From assembly GCF_013256625.1 (NCBI RefSeq), contig NZ_CP053908.1, positions 4,464,001 through 4,528,000 on the forward strand: 64,000 bases of DNA, given 5' to 3'. The DNA is from Hymenobacter sp. BRD128. Its GTDB lineage: Bacteria; Bacteroidota; Bacteroidia; Cytophagales; Hymenobacteraceae. Shown one piece after another: positions 24,206-32,944 of this stretch (position 1 is its first letter; each line of letters opens with the position of its first letter). The notes under the pieces were generated by a model that had not been told where the DNA came from, did not search any database, and saw only the letters and a list, made by a program, of their open reading frames with translations. Both the position numbers and the translations under genes were made by a program.

Positions 24206-26653
24206 CTACTTGCTGGTAGTCAGCTGCACGGTGCCGTCCTTCAGGCCCGGCGCCGAGGCCTTTACCTGCACGGCGCCGGCTGCCTCGCTAGCCTGCACAA
24301 TGGCCACCAGCTGCCCCTGAAAGGCGTGCATCTGCGGCTGCTGGAAGGGCTCCAGGTTGGTGGCATCGCCGTTGCCGACGGCCCGAAACTTACCGGCGCC
24401 CGTCACGGTGAAATGCAGCTGGTTGGTGGCGTCGGGGCAGAGGTTGCCCTGCGCGTCTTCGACGCGGGCGGTGAGGTAGGCGAGGTCTTCGCCGTCGGCG
24501 GCTAGCCGGGTGTGGTCGGCCACGAGCTTGATATGGTGGGGCGCGCCAGCGGTGCGTACTTCTTCGGTGCCAAGGATTTTGCCCTGCGCATCGTAGGCCA
24601 CTACTTTGATGCTGCCGGGCTGGTACACCACGTCTTTCCACTCCAGGCGGTAGCGGGTTTGCGGGTCGGTGGCGCCGGTGGTGGCTTTGGTTTGGCGGCC
24701 CTGGCTTTTGCCGTTCACGAAGAGCTCGGCCGAGGCGCCGTTGGTGTAGCAGAAGACGGGCGTGGGCTGGCCTTCGCGGCCGGGCCAGGTCCAGTGCGGC
24801 AGCAGGTGCACGGTGGGCTGGCCAGGGTTCCAGCGGGCGCGGTAGAGGTAGTAGCGGTCCTTGGGCTGGCCGGCCAGGTCGATAATGCCGAAGTAAGAGC
24901 TGTGCGAGGGCCACTTCTCGTCGTAGGGCGTGGGCTCGCCGAGGTAGTCGAAGCCCGTCCACACAAACTCGCCGATGGCATACGGCAGGTCGTCCTGGGC
25001 CGCGAACTCGATGTCGGGAATCTGTGACCAGCGGCAAGCCTCCAAATCGTAGGAGGACGACTGATTATCCGGGTATTGCTTGTCCTTGGCCAGCACGGCC
25101 GGGAATTTATACACGCCCCGCGAGCTGACGGTAGACGCCGTTTCGGAACCCAGCAGAAAGCCCTGCGGCAGCTTGGTGATGGCGTCGGCGTAGCGCATGG
25201 GCTTGTAGTTGAAGCCCGGAATGTCGAGTACGGCGGCAATGCCGTACTTGAAGTCGTCGTCGTAGCGGTCCATGCCCATCGTGACGGGGCGCGTGGGGTC
25301 TTCGCGGTGCACAAGGTCTTGCAGGCGCTTGGCGATTTCGGGGCCGTTGGGGCTGCTCTGGTCGGGCACTTCGTTGCCGATGCTCCACATAATGGCGCTC
25401 GGGTGGTTGCGGTCGCGGTGCACCATATTGGTCAGGTCCTTCTCCACCCATTGGTCGAAGTACTGACTATAGCCGTTCTTCACCTTCGGTGACTTCCACT
25501 CGTCAAACGACTCCACCATCACCATAAAACCCAGCTCGTCGCACAGCGTCATCAGCTCGGGCGCGGGCATGTTGTGCGAAGTGCGGATGGCGTCGCAGCC
25601 CATGCCTTTGAGCAGCACAAGCTGGTGGCGCAGCGCCGCCACGTTGATGGCCGTGCCCAGCGGCCCGAGGTCGTGGTGATTGCACACGCCCTTAAACTTG
25701 CGCGGCTGCCCATTGAGCGAGAAGCCTTTGCCCTTCTCGAACTTGAAAGTGCGGATGCCAAACGGCGTTTTGTACGTATCCTGCACCGCGCTGCCGGCCA
25801 CCAGCTTCGACTCGGCAGTGTACAGAGCCGGCGTTTCGGGCGACCATAATCTGGGGCTAGCCACCGTAAACTCCTGCTCGACCTCGGTGCCCGAAACCGG
25901 CGTAGTAGCGCTGGCTACTACCCGGCCGGCGGCGTCGCGCAAGTCGGTTTGCAGCTTCAGGCCCGTCAGGCCGGCGGCCACCACCTGCGTTTTGAGCTTC
26001 ACCTTGGCCGCAGTGGCCGATACCTCGGGCGTGGTGAGGTAGGTGCCCCACACCGGCACGTGCGCGCCCTGCGTGGTGATAAGGTGCACGTTGCGGTATA
26101 ATCCCGCGCCGGGATACCAGCGCGAGGCTTCGGTTTGGTTTTCGAGGCGCACGGCTAGGGTGTTGGGGCCGCCGGCGCGCAAGAAAGGCGTGATATCAAC
26201 CGAAAACGAGTTGTAGCCATAGGGCCAGAACATGGCTTCCTTGCCGTTGACAAACACGCGGGCATTGCTCATGGCGCCGTCGAAGAGCAGCACGGCCTGG
26301 CCATTTTTGCCCAGCGCCGGCACCGTGAGCTGCCGCCGGTACCAGCCCACGCCCACGAAGGGCAAGCCGCCGGTGCGGCCCGATTTCAGGCTAGCCTCCT
26401 TTTCACCGTTTTGCTCAATCTTCACTACCTGCGCATCATTCTTGCCATCGAATGGCCCCGTGATGGCCCAGTCGTGCGGAATGCGCACCGTCTGCCACTT
26501 GGCGTCGTTGAATTCCGGCTTGGCGCCGTTGGGCTGGTCACCTTTCGTGAATTTCCAATTGGTATTGAGTAGCGTTTCCTGGCGGCTTTGGGCGGCGGCA
26601 GGGAGGCTAGCGGCTAGCAGCAGCGCCGCAGCTAGGGGTTTGGCACGGGGCAT
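24206..26653 (-). CDS. Glycoside hydrolase family 2 (beta-galactosidase-like), exported
   Basis: 815 residues from the ATG at 26653, which gives a signal peptide (KPLAAALLLAASLPAAAQS); 70 residues of non-protein-like sequence upstream were dropped. Order: sugar-binding jelly roll (LLNTNWKFTKGDQPNG, VRIPHDWAITGPFD), immunoglobulin-like domain, TIM barrel with the acid/base Glu in MWSIGNEVPDQSS and likely nucleophile in LGSETASTVSSRG, the GEFVWTGFDYLGEPTPY strand, then DUF4982-type and Ig-like C-terminal domains. It likely removes terminal beta-galactosyl or related residues from glycans in the periplasm. No SusC/D pair is adjacent. Confidence 0.92.
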   Translation of the reverse strand: MPRAKPLAAALLLAASLPAAAQSRQETLLNTNWKFTKGDQPNGAKPEFNDAKWQTVRIPHDWAITGPFDGKNDAQVVKIEQNGEKEASLKSGRTGGLPFVGVGWYRRQLTVPALGKNGQAVLLFDGAMSNARVFVNGKEAMFWPYGYNSFSVDITPFLRAGGPNTLAVRLENQTEASRWYPGAGLYRNVHLITTQGAHVPVWGTYLTTPEVSATAAKVKLKTQVVAAGLTGLKLQTDLRDAAGRVVASATTPVSGTEVEQEFTVASPRLWSPETPALYTAESKLVAGSAVQDTYKTPFGIRTFKFEKGKGFSLNGQPRKFKGVCNHHDLGPLGTAINVAALRHQLVLLKGMGCDAIRTSHNMPAPELMTLCDELGFMVMVESFDEWKSPKVKNGYSQYFDQWVEKDLTNMVHRDRNHPSAIMWSIGNEVPDQSSPNGPEIAKRLQDLVHREDPTRPVTMGMDRYDDDFKYGIAAVLDIPGFNYKPMRYADAITKLPQGFLLGSETASTVSSRGVYKFPAVLAKDKQYPDNQSSSYDLEACRWSQIPDIEFAAQDDLPYAIGEFVWTGFDYLGEPTPYDEKWPSHSSYFGIIDLAGQPKDRYYLYRARWNPGQPTVHLLPHWTWPGREGQPTPVFCYTNGASAELFVNGKSQGRQTKATTGATDPQTRYRLEWKDVVYQPGSIKVVAYDAQGKILGTEEVRTAGAPHHIKLVADHTRLAADGEDLAYLTARVEDAQGNLCPDATNQLHFTVTGAGKFRAVGNGDATNLEPFQQPQMHAFQGQLVAIVQASEAAGAVQVKASAPGLKDGTVQLTTSK

Positions 26654-26809
26654 AAGGTAAGGGCGGCCGGCCGCAAAAGGGGCGGCCCGCATCGGCGGGC
26701 AAGTTACGGCCAGGTCGCCCAACCGTGGTTTGCCGGGCGGTAGCGGCCGTTGGGCTGGCCCCGGCGCTGCTTGGGCTGGCCCGGTGGTCGGGGCTGGGCC
26801 GCAGCGCCC

Positions 26810-26817
26810 TAGCTTTA
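26810..26817 (+). promoter_or_regulatory. Candidate -7 box just before the penicillin-binding protein gene
   Basis: TAGCTTTA (TAnnTTTG-like, last base differs) ends only 4 bases before the ATG at 26822. Transcription would then start at or very near the start codon. Confidence 0.35.
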
Positions 26818-26821
26818 CACG

Positions 26822-28735
26822 ATGCTTGGCTTTTTGCGAAGAAAATCTGCGGGCTGGCCCCAACTGCTCGTGGCCCTGAGCGGGCTAGCGGTGGCGGCCT
26901 GTGCCGGCCCGGACGCGCCCACTGCCCCGGCCGAAGACTACCTCCAATGCCGCGAGGTGTACATGCCCGTGCGCGGCCGGCTCTACGACCGCAACGGCAC
27001 GCTGCTGATAACCAACGAGGTAGTTTATACGCTCAGCCTGCCCAGAGGCGCGCCGCTCGATACCGTTGCCGTTAATAGCCTAATGGGCTGGCCAGCCGGC
27101 GCGTTGCAGGCGCGCGTGTTTGCCGCTCGCCTGCCGGCTGTGCCGCCCCACCGCCGCATCTTGGTGGCCGACTCTACCGGCTTTATTGCCCCCGATACGG
27201 CTAAGCCTAAGCCCGCCCCGCCGCGCGTGCAGCGCTGGCCCGTGGAGCTAGTCCTCACCAAGCCCGAGGCCGACAGCCTGCGCCGCCACGCCCGCGAATA
27301 TCCCGGCCTGGTGGTGCGCCGCTGGCGGGTGCGCGCCAACGTGGCTAGCCTGGCCGCGCCGGTGCTGGGCTACCAGCCGGCCGCCGCTCAGCCGTTTCTG
27401 TACCTGGCCCAGCGGCTCGACCACGGCCGCTACTACCGCCTGCGCAACAGCGGCCTCGAAGGCTACTACAATGCGCTGCTGGCCGGCCACCGGGGCGCCT
27501 ACCACCCGCTCACCGATGGCCACGGCCGCGTGCACGGCCGCTGGGCCGCCGACACGACGTTTCAGCAAGGCCAGGACCTGCACCTGAGTCTCGACGCCAA
27601 GCTGCAAGCCTACGCCGAGCGCCTGCTGGGCGAGCGCCGCGGCTACGTGGTGGCCCTCGACCCCGCCACCGGCGAAATTCTGGCCTGCGTATCGGCCCCC
27701 ACCTACGACCCCGCCGTGCTCACCGCCCCCGGCCGCAATGCCGAGCGCCGGGCCCTGCTGCTCGACGACGAAAACCGGCCCCTGCTCAACCGCCCCACCG
27801 TGCAGGCCCAGCCACCGGGCTCGGTGTTCAAGCTCGTGAATGCGGCCGTGGCCTTGCAGCTGGGGGCCGTCACGGCCAACACGCCGTTTCCCTGCGACCA
27901 GTCGCTCATCAACTGCGTGCACCCGCACCCGATGGCCCGCAACCTCACGATGGCGCTCAAGTACAGCTGCAATCCGTACTTCTACCAGGTGCTGCGGACG
28001 GTGGTCGAACCCCGGCCCGACTCGGCCGCCACGCTGGCCGATACCGTGGCCCAGCGCCACGCTCACCTCACGGCTTGGCGGCGCTACGTGCGCTCGTTTG
28101 GGCTCGACACGCTGCTTGGGGTAGACCTGGCCCGCGAGCAGCCCGGCTTCCTGCCCACGGCGGCGTATTATGACAAAGCCCGGCGCACGAAGAACTGGAA
28201 TTTTAAATCCATCTACTCGCTCAGCATCGGGCAGGGCGAAATCAACCTCACCGGCCTGCAAACGGCCAATGTGCTGGCCATCATTGCTAATCGGGGCTGG
28301 TTTATTACGCCTCATTTTGTGCGCAGCATCGGGGCTAGCGGCCGGCCGCTGCCGCGCTTCACCGCGCGCCACCGCACCCTGGTCGATAGCGCCAACCTGG
28401 CCGCCCTCGTGCCCGGTATGGTAGCCGCTATGCAGCACGGCGGCACCGCCGAGCTGGCTAGCCTCGCCGACGTGGGCATCACGGTAGCTGGCAAAACCGG
28501 CACCGTGCAAAACGACGAGGGCGACGACCACGCCACCTTCGCCGGCTTTGCGCCGGCCATTAAGCCCCGGATTGTGGTGGCCGTGTACATCGAAAACGCG
28601 GGCTTTGGCGGGTTGTCGGCGGCGCCTTTTGCAGCCCTGCTCATGGAGAAATACCTGAAGGGCCACATTGCCCCCAAGCGCAAAAAATGGGAAAACTGGC
28701 TGCGCTGCGGCGACCTGGCTAGCCAGGGGCACTGA
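26822..28735 (+). CDS. Class B penicillin-binding protein (PBP2-like), predicted lipoprotein
   Basis: 637 residues. The transpeptidase motifs are S334-V-F-K337 (PPGSVFKLVNA), S382-C-N384 (LKYSCNPYF) and K558-T-G560 (VAGKTGTVQND). The N-terminal part carries the PBP dimerisation-domain start (MPVRGRLYDRNGTLL). Instead of a plain membrane anchor the N-terminus ends in a lipobox (SGLAVAAC, Cys27), so it is predicted to be lipid-anchored. It cross-links peptidoglycan, probably in elongation. It is 62 bases upstream of dapF, and the two may be co-transcribed; both concern DAP-type peptidoglycan. Confidence 0.9.
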   Translation: MLGFLRRKSAGWPQLLVALSGLAVAACAGPDAPTAPAEDYLQCREVYMPVRGRLYDRNGTLLITNEVVYTLSLPRGAPLDTVAVNSLMGWPAGALQARVFAARLPAVPPHRRILVADSTGFIAPDTAKPKPAPPRVQRWPVELVLTKPEADSLRRHAREYPGLVVRRWRVRANVASLAAPVLGYQPAAAQPFLYLAQRLDHGRYYRLRNSGLEGYYNALLAGHRGAYHPLTDGHGRVHGRWAADTTFQQGQDLHLSLDAKLQAYAERLLGERRGYVVALDPATGEILACVSAPTYDPAVLTAPGRNAERRALLLDDENRPLLNRPTVQAQPPGSVFKLVNAAVALQLGAVTANTPFPCDQSLINCVHPHPMARNLTMALKYSCNPYFYQVLRTVVEPRPDSAATLADTVAQRHAHLTAWRRYVRSFGLDTLLGVDLAREQPGFLPTAAYYDKARRTKNWNFKSIYSLSIGQGEINLTGLQTANVLAIIANRGWFITPHFVRSIGASGRPLPRFTARHRTLVDSANLAALVPGMVAAMQHGGTAELASLADVGITVAGKTGTVQNDEGDDHATFAGFAPAIKPRIVVAVYIENAGFGGLSAAPFAALLMEKYLKGHIAPKRKKWENWLRCGDLASQGH

Positions 28736-28797
28736 TGCCGGTGTTTTCTTTGTAGCTGCAAGCGCGGCTCGGTTCGGGGCGCCTTCGCCTTCTCGCC

Positions 28798-29595
28798 ATG
28801 TACTTCCATAAATACCAGGGCACCGGCAACGACTTTGTTATCATCGACGACCGTGCCCAGCAATTTGACCACACCGACCACGCCCGCATTGCGGCGCTCT
28901 GCCACCGCCGCTTCGGCATCGGGGCCGATGGCCTGATGCTGCTGCGCAACCGCGCCGGCTACGACTTCGAGATGGTGTATTTCAACGCCGATGGCCGCCC
29001 CAGCACTATGTGCGGCAACGGTGGGCGCTGCCTGGTCGCCTTTGCCAAGTATCTGGGAGTCATTGAGAATAAGGCGCGTTTTATCGCCGTAGATGGCCCG
29101 CACGAAGCCCGCGTGGAAGCCGATGGCACGGTGCGCCTGAAGATGATAGACGTGGCCGCCGCCCAGCCCGCCGGGGTAGGGGAGGACGACGTTTTTCTGC
29201 ACACCGGCTCGCCGCACCACATTCATTTTCTCGACCCCGAAGAGCACCACTCGCTGGCCGAGTTCGACGTGTATGGCCACGGCCACAGCATCCGCTACGA
29301 CCAGGCCTACGACCCGGCCGGCGTCAACGTCAACTTTGTGCAGGTGCCCGCCGACCCTAGCCACCCCTGGCCGGTGCGCACCTACGAGCGTGGCGTCGAA
29401 GACGAAACCCTGAGCTGCGGCACCGGCGTCACGGCCGTGGCCCTGGCCGCCTCGACGCGCGGCGCGGTCTCGCCGGTGCAGCTGCAAGCCGCCGGCGGCC
29501 TGCTTGAAGTAGCCTTCGACCAGCGCCCCGACGGTGGCTTTGAAAACGTGTGGCTGAGTGGCCCGGCCGTGCGCGTGTTTGGCGGCGAAATCTAG
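28798..29595 (+). CDS. dapF: Diaminopimelate epimerase
   Basis: 265 residues, normal family length. The two active-site cysteines are Cys72 (MCGNGGRC) and Cys207 (LSCGTGVTA), with FHKYQGTGNDFVIID at the N-terminus. It interconverts LL- and meso-diaminopimelate for lysine and peptidoglycan synthesis in the cytoplasm. ATG at 28798. A GNAT gene starts 5 bases after its stop, so translation is probably coupled. Confidence 0.97.
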   Translation: MYFHKYQGTGNDFVIIDDRAQQFDHTDHARIAALCHRRFGIGADGLMLLRNRAGYDFEMVYFNADGRPSTMCGNGGRCLVAFAKYLGVIENKARFIAVDGPHEARVEADGTVRLKMIDVAAAQPAGVGEDDVFLHTGSPHHIHFLDPEEHHSLAEFDVYGHGHSIRYDQAYDPAGVNVNFVQVPADPSHPWPVRTYERGVEDETLSCGTGVTAVALAASTRGAVSPVQLQAAGGLLEVAFDQRPDGGFENVWLSGPAVRVFGGEI

Positions 29596-29600
29596 CGGCG

Positions 29601-30119
29601 ATGGTGACCCTGCGCGCGCTCGAACCCGATGATTTAGAATTTTTATTTCAGCTCGAAAACGACCCCGCGCTGTGGGCCGTTTCGGACGTGCTGCCGGCGC
29701 CCATTTCGCGCCACGCCCTGCGCGAATACCTGCGCCACGCCGCCGCTAGCCTCGCCGAAGCCGGACAGATGCGCCTGATAATCAATTCTGAAGAAAATCA
29801 GCCGGTTGGCACGCTCGACTTATTCGACTACTCGGCGCTGCATCAGCGGGCGGGCGTGGGCATCACGGTGCGCAAAAGTGCCCGGCGGCGCGGCTACGCG
29901 CAGGCTGCCCTGGCCTGGCTGCTGCCCTACGCCCGGCAGCAGCTGCGGCTGCATCAGCTATACTGCACCGTAGCTAGTACTAACCGGGCTAGCCTCAGCT
30001 TGTTCCGAAAAACGGGTTTTCGGCGCGTGGGCGTGCGCCACGACTGGCTGCGTGAAAATACCCCCGCCGGCTGGGCAAATGCCGTCGAATTGCAGCTAAT
30101 ACTGAGTGGGGAAGGCTAA
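29601..30119 (+). CDS. GNAT family N-acetyltransferase
   Basis: 172 residues: an N-terminal MVTLRALEPDDLEFLFQLENDP, the acetyl-CoA binding region VGITVRKSARRRGYAQAALAWLL, and LFRKTGFRRVGVR near the end. The type resembles RimJ/RimL or spermidine acetyltransferases; the substrate is unknown. I chose ATG 29601 over a start inside dapF at 29550, since the alignment to the family begins here. It follows dapF after 5 bases, suggesting co-transcription. Confidence 0.87.
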   Translation: MVTLRALEPDDLEFLFQLENDPALWAVSDVLPAPISRHALREYLRHAAASLAEAGQMRLIINSEENQPVGTLDLFDYSALHQRAGVGITVRKSARRRGYAQAALAWLLPYARQQLRLHQLYCTVASTNRASLSLFRKTGFRRVGVRHDWLRENTPAGWANAVELQLILSGEG

Positions 30120-30254
30120 GCGCTGCGAAAAACTACCATTTTAAGCTCAGCCATATCTTTTTTATGGGGGCTTTCGTAGACTAGGCAGATTGCTGCCTGC
30201 TGGACGTTTTTACCCGGCTTTGGCGGCTCTTGAAGCTCTTTCCTGTCTTTTTTC

Positions 30255-31481
30255 ATGCCGCTTTCTACTCCGGCGGAGGCACCTGTGCGTGCCGCCTCCA
30301 CCGCCCCGGCTGCGGACCTAGCCGACGCAAACCATCCTACGTATTCGCTGCCCGATTTGGTGTGTTTTGCGCACCTGCATTGGGATTTTGTATGGCAGCG
30401 GCCCCAGCATCTGCTGTCGCGCTTTGCGCAGCACGGTCGGGTTTTTTATGTTGAAGATGCCTTCTTCCACCCCGATGACCTCATCGAGCCGCACCTGGAA
30501 GTGAAGGAGCGCCAGAATGGCGTGAAAGTATTAGTAGTGCACCTGCCCAACCGCCTGCGGGGCAACGAGCAGGCTAGCGACCAGGCGCAGGTAGCGGTAT
30601 TAAAGAAATTCTTCGCGGATAACAGCCTCGATACCTACATCTTCTGGATTTATACGCCAATGGCTATGAGCCGGGCGCGCCAGTTTCAGCCCGTGCTTAC
30701 CGTGTACGACTGCATGGATGAGCTGGCCCAATTCAAATTTGCGCCGCCCGAATTGCGGCAGCGCGAGCAGGAGTTGTTTCAGCAGGCCGACCTTGTCTTT
30801 ACCGGCGGCCAGCGCCTCTACGAGGCGAAGCGCGAGCAGCATAACGATGCCCACGCCTTTCCGAGCAGCATTGACAAAGAGCACTTTGGCCAGGCCCGCA
30901 ACCCCGCGCTGGCCGAGCCCGCCGACCAAGCCGGCATTGCGCACCCGCGCGTCGGCTTCTTTGGCGTAGTCGACGAGCGCCTCGATATTGAGCTGCTAGG
31001 CCAGCTGGCCACGAACCATCCGCAGTGGCAGTTCGTTATCATCGGACCAGTGGTGAAGATTGACCCCGCCACGCTGCCCCACAATGCAAACATTCACTAT
31101 CTGGGCGGCAAAAACTACCAGGAGCTGCCCGCGTATCTGCGCGGCTGGGACGTAGCGACGCTGCTTTTTGCGCGCAACGAAAGCACTGAATTTATTTCGC
31201 CTACCAAAACGCCGGAGTACCTGGCGGCCGGCCGGCCGGTGGTGAGCACCAGCATCCGCGACGTGGTGCGCCCCTACGGCGACCTGGAGCTGGTCCAGAT
31301 TGCCGACGACCCGAAGGAATTCGGCCAGGCCATTGCCCGCGCGCTGGAGCAGGGCAAGGATGCCAGCTGGCGCACCCGCACCGACGATTACCTGGCCACC
31401 ATCAGCTGGGACCTGACCTGGCAAAACATGGTAAATCTGATGCAGGAGCGCTTAGCTGCCAAGCAACCTGCCGCCCGATAA
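30255..31481 (+). CDS. Glycosyltransferase family 1/4-like protein
   Basis: 408 residues, GT-B fold. The N-terminal domain starts at about residue 30 (LVCFAHLHWDFVWQRPQHLLSRF), a pattern typical of the uncharacterised GT group found next to UDP-galactopyranose mutase. The C-terminal UDP-sugar-binding domain has KTPEYLAAGRPVVST and VRPYGDLELVQIADDP. It probably adds a sugar to an envelope glycan. The partner gene glf lies 60 bases downstream, so galactofuranose may be the donor sugar; this is inference from position. ATG at 30255. Confidence 0.85.
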   Translation: MPLSTPAEAPVRAASTAPAADLADANHPTYSLPDLVCFAHLHWDFVWQRPQHLLSRFAQHGRVFYVEDAFFHPDDLIEPHLEVKERQNGVKVLVVHLPNRLRGNEQASDQAQVAVLKKFFADNSLDTYIFWIYTPMAMSRARQFQPVLTVYDCMDELAQFKFAPPELRQREQELFQQADLVFTGGQRLYEAKREQHNDAHAFPSSIDKEHFGQARNPALAEPADQAGIAHPRVGFFGVVDERLDIELLGQLATNHPQWQFVIIGPVVKIDPATLPHNANIHYLGGKNYQELPAYLRGWDVATLLFARNESTEFISPTKTPEYLAAGRPVVSTSIRDVVRPYGDLELVQIADDPKEFGQAIARALEQGKDASWRTRTDDYLATISWDLTWQNMVNLMQERLAAKQPAAR

Positions 31482-31541
31482 GTTATTCTTTCCCGCCCAA
31501 CTACTCAAGGTTTTACTCCACATCCTCTAAATTTTCCTCCC

Positions 31542-32720
31542 ATGTTTGACTATCTCATCGTCGGGGCCGGCTTCGCTGGCAGCGTGCTGGCCGAGCGGCT
31601 AGCCACCCGCAGCAACAAAAAAGTGCTCATCATTGACAAGCGCAGTCACATCGGGGGTAATGCCTACGACCATTATAACGAAGACGGAATTCTGATTCAC
31701 AAGTACGGTCCGCACATTTTTCACACCAACTCCAAGGACGTATTTGACTACCTCGGTAACTTCACCGACTGGCGCCCTTATGAGCACCGCGTGCTCGCCT
31801 CGGTTGATGGCCAGCTGGTGCCAATGCCGATTAACCTCGACACGATTAACAAGCTTTATGGCTTGAACCTGACTAGCTTCCAGGTAGAAGAGTTCTTCGC
31901 TTCGGTGGCCGAGGACGTGCCGGTCGTGAAAACGTCGGAGGACGTGGTGGTGAGTAAGGTGGGCCGGGAGCTGTATAATAAATTCTTCAAGAACTACACC
32001 AATAAGCAGTGGGGCCTCGACCCCTCGCAGCTCGATAAGTCGGTGACCAGCCGCGTGCCTACCCGCACCAACCGCGACGACCGGTACTTCACTGATACCT
32101 ACCAGGCCATGCCGCTGCACGGCTACACCCGCATGTTTGAGAAGATGCTCGACCACCCGAACATCAAAATCATGCTCAATACCGACTACCACGAAGTGAT
32201 TAAATTCATCCCCTTTAAGGAGATGATTTTCACCGGCCCGGTCGATGAGTACTTCGACTTTAAGTTTGGCAAGCTGCCCTACCGCTCGCTTGAGTTCAAG
32301 CACGACACGCTGAATAAAGAGCAGCACCTGGCTGCGCCGGTAGTGAACTACCCCAACGAGCACGCCTACACCCGCATCACCGAGTTTAAGGCCCTTACCG
32401 GCCAGAGCCACCCCAAAACAGCCATCGTGTACGAGTACCCGCAGGCCGAGGGCGACCCCTACTACCCGGTGCCCATGCCCGAAAATGCCGAGCTGTATGC
32501 CAAGTACAAGAAGCTCGCCGACGAGACGCCCAACGTGCACTTTGTAGGCCGCCTTGCCACCTACAAGTACTACAACATGGACCAGGTAGTAGCTCAGGCG
32601 CTGACACTTTATAAGAAGCTGACGGACAAGGAGGAAGCCGCTAAGCCCGTGCGTCCGGCCATCGCTGGCTCGACTTCGCTGGTCGAGAAGCTTATCAACC
32701 GCGAGCCGGCCGTAGAGTAG
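31542..32720 (+). CDS. glf: UDP-galactopyranose mutase
   Basis: 392 residues. The FAD-binding Rossmann start is YLIVGAGFAGSVLAERLA and is followed by RSHIGGNAYD and YGPHIFHT, all diagnostic for UGM. Downstream are NKQWGLDPSQLD, FTGPVDEYFDFKFGKLPYRSL and VGRLATYKYYNMDQV, which carry the substrate-binding Tyr, Arg and Asn residues. It converts UDP-galactopyranose to UDP-galactofuranose, the donor for galactofuranosyl units in surface glycans. It is in the same unit as the preceding glycosyltransferase. A C-terminal 30-residue tail (KEEAAKPVRPAI) extends past the usual end. Confidence 0.96.
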   Translation: MFDYLIVGAGFAGSVLAERLATRSNKKVLIIDKRSHIGGNAYDHYNEDGILIHKYGPHIFHTNSKDVFDYLGNFTDWRPYEHRVLASVDGQLVPMPINLDTINKLYGLNLTSFQVEEFFASVAEDVPVVKTSEDVVVSKVGRELYNKFFKNYTNKQWGLDPSQLDKSVTSRVPTRTNRDDRYFTDTYQAMPLHGYTRMFEKMLDHPNIKIMLNTDYHEVIKFIPFKEMIFTGPVDEYFDFKFGKLPYRSLEFKHDTLNKEQHLAAPVVNYPNEHAYTRITEFKALTGQSHPKTAIVYEYPQAEGDPYYPVPMPENAELYAKYKKLADETPNVHFVGRLATYKYYNMDQVVAQALTLYKKLTDKEEAAKPVRPAIAGSTSLVEKLINREPAVE

Positions 32721-32723
32721 CCC

Positions 32724-32793
32724 GAAGGAAGAATGCTGAATGAGGAGTCAGGAGTTTTCCAAACGATAATTTCTCGCTCAGCATTCTTCCTTC
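32724..32793. repeat. Inverted repeat after glf
   Basis: GAAGGAAGAATGCTGA (from 32724) pairs with its complement ending at 32793, with an internal 30-base loop. It lies immediately after the glf stop codon and may stabilise the mRNA end. The GAATGCTGAATGA wording recurs in related forms near 56200. Confidence 0.55.
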
Positions 32794-32823
32794 AGGCAGC
32801 CCTGCCAATATTTCCGCTTCCTG

Positions 32824-32856
32824 AAACCCCGCACTCTTTTTGAGTGTGCGGGGTTT
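32824..32856 (+). terminator. Intrinsic terminator upstream of secA
   Basis: Stem AAACCCCGCACTC / GAGTGTGCGGGGTTT with a two-base bulge and a T-rich loop, followed by a TTTT run. It closes the glycosyltransferase-glf unit. Confidence 0.7.
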
Positions 32857-32896
32857 TGTGGTTTATGGCCCATCGCGTCGTTAAGCGGGTAGGCCG

Positions 32897-32904
32897 TAAA
32901 TTTG
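32897..32904 (+). promoter_or_regulatory. Candidate -7 box of secA
   Basis: TAAATTTG matches TAnnTTTG exactly and lies 40 bases before the secA ATG. Confidence 0.45.
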
Positions 32905-32944
32905 TCCAGAACGCGCTGCTCTTTTTAGTCAATTTGTTTACCCA

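Noticed and set aside
27248..28732. 494-codon open frame on the minus strand opposite the penicillin-binding protein
   Set aside because: It is antisense to a gene with intact transpeptidase motifs; its product is His/Val/Gly/Arg-rich with no family character. Such shadow frames are common in GC-rich DNA.
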